NCBI RefSeq assembly: GCF_020149935.1
Contig: NZ_CP083757.1
Location: forward strand, 3,435,501-3,499,500
Reading direction: 5' to 3'
From: Marinilongibacter aquaticus
GTDB taxonomy: Bacteria > Bacteroidota > Bacteroidia > Cytophagales > Spirosomataceae
DNA: 64,000 bases
Made by a program: the position numbers and the translations under genes. Below are positions 35,076 to 42,037 of this stretch, in pieces. Below the pieces are notes generated by a model, which was given only the letters and a program-made list of their open reading frames with translations, made no database searches and had not been told where the DNA came from. The stretch's first letter is position 1. Every line of letters starts with the position of its first letter.

Positions 35076-35906
35076 ATGGCTGTTTTTTCGAATAAACAAG
35101 GTTGGTCGAGGGGAGTTTTGCTCTCCTCGACAGTCTTGTTTATACTTTTCGCCCAGACTTTGCTGGCTCAAAGAAACCTTTCGGGGAAAAGTGGATTGAT
35201 TTATATTCCGGATGCAAAACCTGCAGAAGCGGGGGATTTGCATGTGGGTTATGTCTTCAATCCAAAGAACTATGGCCTAAGGGCTAATGGCGTATGGTCT
35301 GAACAGGTACTGTATGCCGATCTGGCCTTATTCAAACGTTTCAGCCTGACCTTCTTTTTGCTGCAAGGAAGACGAGATGGGAAAAGGGTGCGAAGCCAAG
35401 GCTTGGGTGACCGACAATTGGATTTTAGGTGGCAAATATTGATGGAGAAGGAAAAACAGCCCGCATTGGCCTTGATTCTCTCTTCGCCATTTACCATAGA
35501 CGCGGCCTGTCAAACACAGGCTTTGGTGGCCACCAAAACTTTTACTTTGAAAGACAAGTCTTGGGGATTGGAAACAAGCTTAGGCTTGGGGAGCCCCTAT
35601 TATTTGTACCGAAAAGTAGAAGATGAAGACAGCATGTATTTGAACCTTCGAAACAACAATATTTTTTCCAACATGTCTTTTCAGAAGAAACGTGACGATG
35701 CATTTGGAAACAATTACCTTGTTGGGCCATTTGGAGGAGTAAAACTGAAGTATAAGACTTGGCTACAACTCATGGCCGAATGGGATGGGCAAAAGGTAAA
35801 CACAGGTGTGGGCCTCAATCTATTTCATCAGCTGCAGTTGCAAGCTTCTTGCCTCAATTTTGACGCTTTGGGCTTTGGCCTGGCTTTTAAACAAAACCTC
35901 AATTGA
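35076..35906 (+). CDS. YjbH-like outer-membrane protein, N-terminal part
   Basis: 276 residues; ATG at 35076 chosen, with a TTG 15 bp upstream as alternative. A signal peptide (about residues 1-32, ending LLAQ) is followed by NLSGKSGLIYIPDAKPAEAGDLHVGYVF, very like the opening of YjbH (exopolysaccharide outer-membrane protein). The rest reads as alternating beta strands of an outer-membrane barrel. It ends with the stop overlapping the TTG start of the next gene (TTGA). Together they look like one YjbH protein divided in two. Likely role: release or anchoring of the polymer at the outer membrane. Confidence 0.7.
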   Translation: MAVFSNKQGWSRGVLLSSTVLFILFAQTLLAQRNLSGKSGLIYIPDAKPAEAGDLHVGYVFNPKNYGLRANGVWSEQVLYADLALFKRFSLTFFLLQGRRDGKRVRSQGLGDRQLDFRWQILMEKEKQPALALILSSPFTIDAACQTQALVATKTFTLKDKSWGLETSLGLGSPYYLYRKVEDEDSMYLNLRNNNIFSNMSFQKKRDDAFGNNYLVGPFGGVKLKYKTWLQLMAEWDGQKVNTGVGLNLFHQLQLQASCLNFDALGFGLAFKQNLN

Positions 35907-36976
35907 AAAGTAAACTTTTGTGGCTTCTGATTGGAGGGCTTTGGCTTTCTGGAGGGCAGAGCTTTGCCCAAAAGCTAAAGGATTTCGAACGGTTGCACGA
36001 ATTGGATAGTGTCCTTGTGTTCGAGCAAAGAGTGCACCGCAATCAATGGGCCTACATCCAATTTTTAAGTGAGCAGTTTAAAGCCAAAAGCCAGTTTGTC
36101 CCGCTTTATCAAGGTGTGCCCTTGGCGGCCTATGCAAAGCTGGATACAAAGTGGAAGATTGGGAATAAGGCCGAAGCATTGCCGCTACCGAAATGGGCTT
36201 TGCAAAAAGGCTATAAATGGGATTTTTGGTTGCAGCCGGATTTTAAATTTTTCTTCGGAAATAAGGCCGATCCAGTAGAGAGCAAAGGTGGATTGATGCT
36301 CAATACGCAACTGATGCTTTTCAAAGGCATGGTTTTGTATACGGGCTTGTATGTGCCTTTGGTGAATGAATTTGATAATCAACCATTGAATCTGAGGTTA
36401 TCGCCTACTTATTTCAACTATTTACATAAAGTAGGAAAAGAAGACTTTTTAAGCATCTCTGCGGGGGGCTTCTTGCAAGACCGTTACGGTTTTCAGGGGG
36501 AGTGGCTGCATTATCCATTGGACAAGTCTTGGTCTTATGGGCTGAAAGGCAGCTACACGGGCTTTTATTATTTTTATCCGGAAACACTGAAATATACTTC
36601 TTTTAGAGATTTCAGTGTGCTTGGTCATGTGGCTTATCGTTTCAAAAAGAACAATGTAAGCTTGCGTGTGTCTGGTGGTCAATTTCTTTATCAGGACAAG
36701 GGAGCGAAAGTGGAGTTGATTCGACAGTTCCGGAAATTGGAAATTGGTTTCTATGGTGTAAGCACACAAAATGGCACTACAATTGGTGTGAATTTAGCCT
36801 TTAAAATTCCGCCTAAAGGGACATTGGGGGGCGAGCACTTCCGCTTGCGTACGGCCAAATCGTATGCTTGGCAATATGTGTATTCTAGGGGATATAAGAT
36901 TGGAGAAGATTTCCGCTTATATCAAAATTTGGAGAGGGACTTGAGACAGTATCATGTGTTTTATTGGAATCAATAA
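35903..36976 (+). CDS. YjbH-like outer-membrane protein, C-terminal part
   Basis: 357 residues; start is TTG at 35903 within TTGA, overlapping the previous stop. It has its own signal peptide (MKSKLLWLLIGGLWLSGGQSFAQ), so it is exported as a separate protein and is not simply a frameshifted tail. The mature part is beta-rich with many aromatic residues (WDFWLQPDFKFFFGN, GLYVPLVNEFDNQ, RLSPTYFNYLHKVG), resembling the C-terminal barrel half of YjbH. Ends WNQ before a terminator. Homology call is moderate. Confidence 0.65.
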   Translation: MKSKLLWLLIGGLWLSGGQSFAQKLKDFERLHELDSVLVFEQRVHRNQWAYIQFLSEQFKAKSQFVPLYQGVPLAAYAKLDTKWKIGNKAEALPLPKWALQKGYKWDFWLQPDFKFFFGNKADPVESKGGLMLNTQLMLFKGMVLYTGLYVPLVNEFDNQPLNLRLSPTYFNYLHKVGKEDFLSISAGGFLQDRYGFQGEWLHYPLDKSWSYGLKGSYTGFYYFYPETLKYTSFRDFSVLGHVAYRFKKNNVSLRVSGGQFLYQDKGAKVELIRQFRKLEIGFYGVSTQNGTTIGVNLAFKIPPKGTLGGEHFRLRTAKSYAWQYVYSRGYKIGEDFRLYQNLERDLRQYHVFYWNQ

Positions 36977-36986
36977 ACAGCAAAAG

Positions 36987-37025
36987 AAAAAGCCCGACTC
37001 ACAAATTTTGTCAGTCAGGCTTTTT
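36987..37025. terminator. Bidirectional rho-independent terminator
   Basis: AAAAAGCCCGACT and AGTCAGGCTTTTT pair with one mismatch around a 12-nt loop and T runs on both strands. It ends the YjbH-like operon on the plus strand and could end the small minus-strand ORF at 37047-37145. Confidence 0.8.
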
Positions 37026-37046
37026 AAAAATTCTTTTCCGCAAGTA

Positions 37047-37145
37047 TCAGATACTTTGCAAAGAAAAGAAAGCAAGCAGAGCCAATGTCAGTACGATCAT
37101 AAGTCTACCGACAAGGGAATACAAGATTTGTACTTTTTGGTTCAT
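37047..37145 (-). CDS. Candidate 32-residue single-span membrane peptide
   Basis: A small ORF on the minus strand encodes MNQKVQILYSLVGRLMIVL plus TLALLAFFSLQSI: a short positive N-terminus and one hydrophobic segment long enough to span the membrane. It is placed between a promoter-like pair on the minus strand (TTG at 37220-37222, 20 bp, then TACCTTTA at 37192-37199) and a hairpin terminator at 36987-37025 that works on this strand. Gene size, hydrophobic pattern and flanking signals support it; no homologue is known to me. Confidence 0.5.
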   Translation of the reverse strand: MNQKVQILYSLVGRLMIVLTLALLAFFSLQSI

Positions 37146-37428
37146 GGTTATAAGCTGTTATTGAGTAAAGGTTTGATAAACTAATTGCGTATAAAGGTAG
37201 GCGTTAGTTTCAGAAAACACAAAATAATATTTCAAATTTTTGATGTATGCAAAATTATACAATAGAATCTTGAAGGAATGCAGTGGCAAGCCAAGGATTG
37301 TTTCAAAAGTATATAAATAAATTTACGTATATTCATTATTATTAATTGGGTCTCTACTTCTTTGCATTTTTTATAGGATTTACCCCGTGTTGTAAGTCAT
37401 ATTGAGTACATAAACTTTCGACTGATCG
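37146..37428. other. Intergenic region before the WcaJ gene
   Basis: A+T-rich region between the small minus-strand ORF and the sugar transferase. It must carry the promoter for the transferase gene, since the strong terminator at 36987-37025 separates that gene from the capsule operon. No exact TAnnTTTG box in the plus direction was found within 100 bp of the start. Confidence 0.5.
37192..37222 (-). promoter_or_regulatory. Candidate promoter of the small membrane peptide
   Basis: On the minus strand: TTG, 20 bp, TACCTTTA. One mismatch to TAnnTTTG; the spacing equals that of the tRNA-Glu promoter in this window. A second -7-like box, TAATTTTG, lies further up at 37250-37257. The leader would be about 40 nt. 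Confidence 0.4.
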
Positions 37429-38817
37429 ATGTTCAAACGTTTCAATAAAATTGGTTATTTAAAGCTCTTCACGGATGTGATTATTCTGTTGGGGAGTTTT
37501 TTGGCTGCCTCTTGGCTTAGCCATCGTGAAATCGATCGCATGGATCGTGTGATCGTAGTTTCTTTTATTGTCGCTTGGTATCTGTCTTCCAAAGTGACCA
37601 ATTTGTATGAGGATTTTCGCACAGAAAAGTATGTGTCTGAATTGATTCTCGTGCTTCAGAATATTCTTATTCAGTTTATCGTAGCTGGGCAATTGTTTTT
37701 TATGTTGGATCAACATGCCCACGCTCGGGTATTCGTGGTCTGGTATCTTACGCTGATTACTCTGGCCTTAATTTTTAAGGGTTATGTAACCAAAAAACTC
37801 TTGTTGATATACAGAAGAAGAGGGGGGAATTTCCGCAATATTTTATTCATTGGGTATAATGACGTGACAAACGATTTGATTGAATCGATAATCGTGAATC
37901 CACATTATGGTTACAAGGTGAAGGGGGTGGTCTGCAAAGAGGAAATGCACACCGATGACTTTTCTTATTTGGGCGACTTGCACAAGTTCTTTAACAATGG
38001 CATAAGCCAGAATATTGACGATGTGATTATTACTTCTGACGAAGTCAATAAGGAAGAACGCAATGCGATTTTACAGTTTTGTGAGGAAAGGGCCATTCGG
38101 ACCAAGATTATTCCAAATTACAATAATTTCCCACCAAGGAGCATACGGCTGAGTTTATTCGGAGGCTATCCTTTGATCTCTATGCGAGGAGAACCCTTGC
38201 AGGATTGGCATTTCCGTGCCTTAAAACGTGCTTTTGATGTGGTGTTTTCACTGTTGGTGTGCGTCTTATTGTTTTCTTGGCTATTCCCGATTATCGCTCT
38301 TTTAATAAAGCTCGATTCTAAAGGACCCGTGTTTTTTGTGCAAGACCGTTGGGGAGAAAATGGCAAGAAATTCCGATGCATGAAATTCCGGTCCATGCGT
38401 ACAGATGCAAAAGACGTTAAGCAAGACGGGAAATTTAACCAAGCTACCAAATCCGACCCCCGTATTACAAAATTGGGAGCATTTTTACGCAAATCGAGTA
38501 TCGACGAATTGCCTCAATTTTTTAATGTCTTGAAAGGGGATATGTCTGTGGTAGGGCCAAGGCCGCATGCCCATGAACACAATTTGCAAGCCAAAGAAGA
38601 GGTAGACAAGTATATGATTCGCCATTGGGTGAAACCGGGCATTACGGGCTGGGCTCAGGTGAACGGCTACCGTGGCGAGACAAAAACTACGCTTATGATG
38701 CAAAAGCGTGTGAATCTGGACATTTGGTATCTGGAAAACTGGTCTTTCCTATTGGATATTCAAATCATTATAATGACTGTATACAATGCAGTAAAAGGCG
38801 AAGAAATGGCCTATTAA
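37429..38817 (+). CDS. WcaJ-like undecaprenyl-phosphate sugar phosphotransferase
   Basis: 462 residues of the polyprenyl glycosylphosphotransferase family. Four N-terminal membrane segments (residues ~10-125), a Rossmann-like domain (NFRNILFIGYNDVTNDLIE), a fifth hydrophobic segment (~270-300), then the catalytic domain with KFRSMRTDAK, SIDELPQFFNVLKGDMSVVGPRP and WVKPGITGWAQVNGYRGET. This enzyme starts repeat-unit synthesis by moving a sugar-phosphate (often glucose-1-P) to undecaprenyl phosphate. It is the expected priming enzyme for the capsule locus, but in its own transcription unit. Confidence 0.95.
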   Translation: MFKRFNKIGYLKLFTDVIILLGSFLAASWLSHREIDRMDRVIVVSFIVAWYLSSKVTNLYEDFRTEKYVSELILVLQNILIQFIVAGQLFFMLDQHAHARVFVVWYLTLITLALIFKGYVTKKLLLIYRRRGGNFRNILFIGYNDVTNDLIESIIVNPHYGYKVKGVVCKEEMHTDDFSYLGDLHKFFNNGISQNIDDVIITSDEVNKEERNAILQFCEERAIRTKIIPNYNNFPPRSIRLSLFGGYPLISMRGEPLQDWHFRALKRAFDVVFSLLVCVLLFSWLFPIIALLIKLDSKGPVFFVQDRWGENGKKFRCMKFRSMRTDAKDVKQDGKFNQATKSDPRITKLGAFLRKSSIDELPQFFNVLKGDMSVVGPRPHAHEHNLQAKEEVDKYMIRHWVKPGITGWAQVNGYRGETKTTLMMQKRVNLDIWYLENWSFLLDIQIIIMTVYNAVKGEEMAY

Positions 38818-38838
38818 GCTGCTTGCTCTACTATATTT

Positions 38839-38900
38839 ACGGGTATTGAAATGCACGGAAATTGATTTTTCCTTCCTGTGTTTCGATACCCGTTTTTTTG
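38839..38900 (+). terminator. Rho-independent terminator after the WcaJ gene
   Basis: ACGGGTATTGAAA pairs with TTTCGATACCCGT (one T-G), and the inner bases continue the stem with GCAC.GGAA / TTCC.GTG. A run of seven T follows at 38893-38899. Confidence 0.85.
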
Positions 38901-39105
38901 TTTTATCAATTCCATCTTCTCCTTTACCCGGCTATTTCGTACTTCAAAAGCTCGCTTATACGGCCTACTGTAAGTGTGAAATAAATACCACTTCATGCCT
39001 ACAAAATATATTTTTACCGATTTAAATGGATAAATGGTAGACAGCCCCGCAATCTCTGCTGAATAGGTTTTATTTTTAGCTAACTTTAACAAAAACCCTA
39101 TTCAA

Positions 39106-40308
39106 ATGAAAAAACTCGCTTTACTTCTTTTTTCTCTTTGCCTTGGCTTTGCGGCTTCTGCCCAAGAGGTGGGCATTATTATGGGCACGGCCCGAGACTA
39201 CATGCGTACGGGTGATGTGGAAAGCACTTTGATCCGACTGAAAAATTTGGGCATTACGAAGCTCGAAGGGGCAGGTTCGCGTAATATGCCTCGGGAAGAA
39301 TACAAAGCTCTGCTCGATAAGTACGGCTTCGATGTGGTCTGCGGCGGTACAAGTTTTGAGCAGCTGCAGTCGGAAGAGGCCATTGAAAAGATTATTGAAA
39401 ATCTGAAATTCTTTGAAGCAGAATATGCGGTCTGTTATTGGATTCCGCACAATGGCGACGACTTCACTTTTGAAGACATAAAAAAGGGGGTGGAAGTTTT
39501 CAACAAGGCCGGGAAACAGTTTGCCGAAGCGGGCATATCCTTTTTGTACCATGCTCACGGCTATGAATTTAGGGTTTATCCCGGTCCCGGCACAATGTAC
39601 GATTATATGTTGGAACACTTGGATCCCCGTTATTGCAACATAGAAATGGATGTGTTTTGGATGCGAAACCCTGGACAAAATCCGGCGGAGTTGATGCGGA
39701 AATACCCGGGTCGATTCCCCATTACGCACTTAAAAGACAGAATGATCGGTTCTGTAGACAACCTTAACGGCCGACAAGATCCACAAAGAAATGTGGTATT
39801 GGGCGAAGGGGATGTGAATATTGCTGAGGTAATGAAAGCGGCGAGAGAAACGGGCGTGAAATACCACTTCATTGAAGATGAATCTTCGCGTACAGGTGTA
39901 CAATTGCCTATGCACTTGGCGTTTTTACGCGGCCTCGATCTCGACAGGCAGGCTTTGGATTATTCGGTCGAACGTTTTCATAAGGCCCTTGTGGATGCGG
40001 ATTCGGTGACATTGAGCTATCTTACCGCAGAAGAGCTGACTTATGGGCATTCGAGCGGAGCGATTGAAAACAAAAGCATTTTCAAGGAAGCCCTCTTGAG
40101 CGGGAAGTCGGATTTCAGTCGAATCGATTTCTCAAAGCCTGATATTCACATCAAAGGAGATGTGGCTTGGGTTCGTGGCAATATGGACGCCGATTTGGTG
40201 GGCAATAATGGCAGCACCAGCAATGTAAAGTTGAAAATACTGTATGTCTGGGTTAAGGAAAAGGAAAGCGGGTATTGGAAACTTTTGGCCCGACAGGCGG
40301 TGCGGTAA
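39106..40308 (+). CDS. Secreted sugar isomerase/epimerase fused to an NTF2-like domain
   Basis: 400 residues with a signal peptide (MKKLALLLFSLCLGFAASAQ). Residues ~22-280 are a xylose-isomerase-like TIM barrel (AP-endonuclease-2 family): YHAHGYEFRVYPGP, NIEMDVFWM, PITHLKDRM, FIEDESSR give the acidic and histidine metal ligands. Residues ~285-400 read as a DUF4440/SnoaL (NTF2-like) domain: VERFHKALVDADSVTLSYLTAEELTYGHSSG ... HIKGDVAWVRGNM ... YWKLLARQAV. The two-domain fusion is unusual to me. Position next to capsule genes suggests sugar metabolism in the periplasm; substrate unknown. Confidence 0.85.
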   Translation: MKKLALLLFSLCLGFAASAQEVGIIMGTARDYMRTGDVESTLIRLKNLGITKLEGAGSRNMPREEYKALLDKYGFDVVCGGTSFEQLQSEEAIEKIIENLKFFEAEYAVCYWIPHNGDDFTFEDIKKGVEVFNKAGKQFAEAGISFLYHAHGYEFRVYPGPGTMYDYMLEHLDPRYCNIEMDVFWMRNPGQNPAELMRKYPGRFPITHLKDRMIGSVDNLNGRQDPQRNVVLGEGDVNIAEVMKAARETGVKYHFIEDESSRTGVQLPMHLAFLRGLDLDRQALDYSVERFHKALVDADSVTLSYLTAEELTYGHSSGAIENKSIFKEALLSGKSDFSRIDFSKPDIHIKGDVAWVRGNMDADLVGNNGSTSNVKLKILYVWVKEKESGYWKLLARQAVR

Positions 40309-40327
40309 ACGTACGGGAAAGAATTGC

Positions 40328-40358
40328 AAAGCCTCAAACTTAGTTTGGGGCTTTTTTT
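40328..40358 (+). terminator. Rho-independent terminator
   Basis: AAAGCCTCAAAC pairs with GTTTGGGGCTTT (one T-G) around a short TTA loop, followed by T7. It ends the sugar isomerase gene. Confidence 0.88.
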
Positions 40359-40385
40359 ATTTTCAGTATTTCCCATGGGAAACCT

Positions 40386-41123
40386 TTAAGACAAGATTTC
40401 CGTGTTTTTCCAAGTGTGTTGGCTGATCAATTTCATTGTTTTCCTCTTCGTAGCCATGTGCCGTATGAAGTTCAAATGCCGCTCGTGGTGCATGTCTGTG
40501 CAGAGGTAGTCGGCATAACCGTGCTGTAAAAGGCTTTTGCCCATTTCGAAACTGCCTTCCCCATAATAGCCACCCAAAGAAAGCAAGTTGATCTGGAACT
40601 CGCAGCCCAATTCACGCAGGCGAGCAAAGGTTTGAAGCTTGTGTTTCAGGTATAAATACCTTTCGGGGTGAGCTAAAATCGGTTTGTAATTCTTTGAAAC
40701 CAATTCAAAAATGGCTTGCTCGAATCGCGGATTGTAAGCTACAAAAGGCAATTCGATGAGAATACGTTTTGGGCCAAAAGTGAGCAAAGGTGCTTGCTCG
40801 TCCATTTGGTTTTCAAAATGGCTGTCGAAAAAATACTCAGCAGCAAAGTGGAAATTTGCTTTTTCAGTGTGTAATTCATTCAACACCAGTTGATAAGCGG
40901 GGCTAAGCGTTTCCGGGCTGTTCCTGTAAAAATCATGATGAATATGCGGGCTGGTCACGATTTTCTCGAAGCCAAGCTCGTGCAATCCGTCAATGAGTTT
41001 CAATGAAGTTTCTACAGAATCGCTGCCGTCGTCTACACCGGGTAGAAGATGGGAATGGAAGTCTGTCCCTAAAAAAGAGTAGGCTCCGGCAATGTTTCTC
41101 TTTTTGAAGAAAAAATCGAACAC
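40386..41123 (-). CDS. CpsB/YwqE-like PHP-type tyrosine phosphatase
   Basis: 245 residues. PHP-domain metal ligands are visible: DFHSHLLPGVDDGS (residues ~21-34), SPHIHHDFY, AEYFFD, PILAHPERY and CTDMHHERH. This matches CpsB/Wzb-analogue tyrosine phosphatases that remove phosphate from the Tyr-rich tail of capsule kinases. The Wzc-like kinase at 21575-23995 is the expected partner, though the phosphatase stands 16 kb away on the opposite strand. Start is GTG at 41123, giving MFDFFFKK. Confidence 0.92.
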   Translation of the reverse strand: MFDFFFKKRNIAGAYSFLGTDFHSHLLPGVDDGSDSVETSLKLIDGLHELGFEKIVTSPHIHHDFYRNSPETLSPAYQLVLNELHTEKANFHFAAEYFFDSHFENQMDEQAPLLTFGPKRILIELPFVAYNPRFEQAIFELVSKNYKPILAHPERYLYLKHKLQTFARLRELGCEFQINLLSLGGYYGEGSFEMGKSLLQHGYADYLCTDMHHERHLNFIRHMATKRKTMKLISQHTWKNTEILS

Positions 41124-41156
41124 AAATACTGGTTTTCAATTGTGATAAAGGTAGTG

Positions 41157-41164
41157 CAAAGGTA
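41157..41164 (-). promoter_or_regulatory. Candidate -7 box of the CpsB-like gene
   Basis: Minus-strand TACCTTTG matches TAnnTTTG exactly, 33 bp before the GTG start. No -33 TTG at normal spacing. Confidence 0.4.
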
Positions 41165-41359
41165 ACATACCGCCGCATCTTGTAATAAGCTTAAGCGTTA
41201 ATTTGATTCTGTGGTTCAGGTTTTCGGTAAAAAAACGGGGAATTGGCTTAAAAAAGCGGAGGTTTTTCGAGTAATTTAGAGGGCCTTAGGCAAGGTGCTT
41301 GTGTGGTGAAATGGAGTTTAAGGCGTATATACAATGTTCACTTTTTTCATACCTATTCT

Positions 41360-41962
41360 ATGGAGAACGAAAGCAAGCATATTGTTTGGGAATCCAACTA
41401 CCTCGACAAAAACGACTTTGACCGCTTATTGGGTCAAAAAGGCTGCGTACTGTGGTTCACGGGGCTTAGCGGCTCAGGAAAGTCGACACTGGCCAAAGCA
41501 GTGCAGAAGGCCCTTTTTTCACGCACAAAATATGCTGTGGTGCTGGATGGCGACAATGTACGGCACGGCCTGAATCAAAACCTCAGCTTTTCGGAAGAAG
41601 ACAGAAAAGAGAACATTCGGAGAGTGAGTGAGGTCTGTAAGCTTTTTGTTCACCATGGAGCGATAATCGTCACCGCTTTTATTTCGCCTTTTCGGGCGGA
41701 TAGAATTGCCGCAAGGGAGGTGATTGGCGATGAAAATTTCATCGAAATCCATGTAGCAACGCCCTTGGAAGTGTGTATTGAAAGGGATGTGAAAGGTCTG
41801 TACAAAAAAGCCTTGGCAGGCGAAATCAAGAACTTTACGGGAATATCGCAAGCCTACGAAATACCAGCTGCACCCAAAATTGAAGTGCGAACGGATTTGC
41901 ATAGTTTAGAGTTATGCGTGGGGCAAATTGTCGACTATCTGACAAATGAGGGCTACATTTAA
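41360..41962 (+). CDS. cysC: Adenylylsulfate (APS) kinase
   Basis: 200 residues from the ATG at 41360; an earlier ATG in frame adds 19 residues that do not fit the family. Walker A GLSGSGKST is at 35-43, DGDNVRHGLN at 63-72, ISPFRADR at 108-115 (Ser109 in the position of the phospho-serine) and KGLYKKALAGEIKNFTGI at 145-162: all CysC signatures. It makes PAPS from APS and ATP. No ATP sulfurylase or PAPS reductase genes are near. It is followed after 75 bp by a polysaccharide lyase gene, so PAPS might serve sulfation of polysaccharide rather than assimilation; this is inference. Confidence 0.95.
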   Translation: MENESKHIVWESNYLDKNDFDRLLGQKGCVLWFTGLSGSGKSTLAKAVQKALFSRTKYAVVLDGDNVRHGLNQNLSFSEEDRKENIRRVSEVCKLFVHHGAIIVTAFISPFRADRIAAREVIGDENFIEIHVATPLEVCIERDVKGLYKKALAGEIKNFTGISQAYEIPAAPKIEVRTDLHSLELCVGQIVDYLTNEGYI

Positions 41963-42037
41963 AAGAAGCCTTTGCATACTTTGGTATTTGTGGGCAAATG
42001 GCTACTTTCGTGCGTATTCAACCCATTGCATAACCGT

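Noticed and set aside
35903-36976. Second YjbH-like ORF as a frameshift product of the first
   Set aside because: It has its own signal peptide, which a frameshifted tail would not have.
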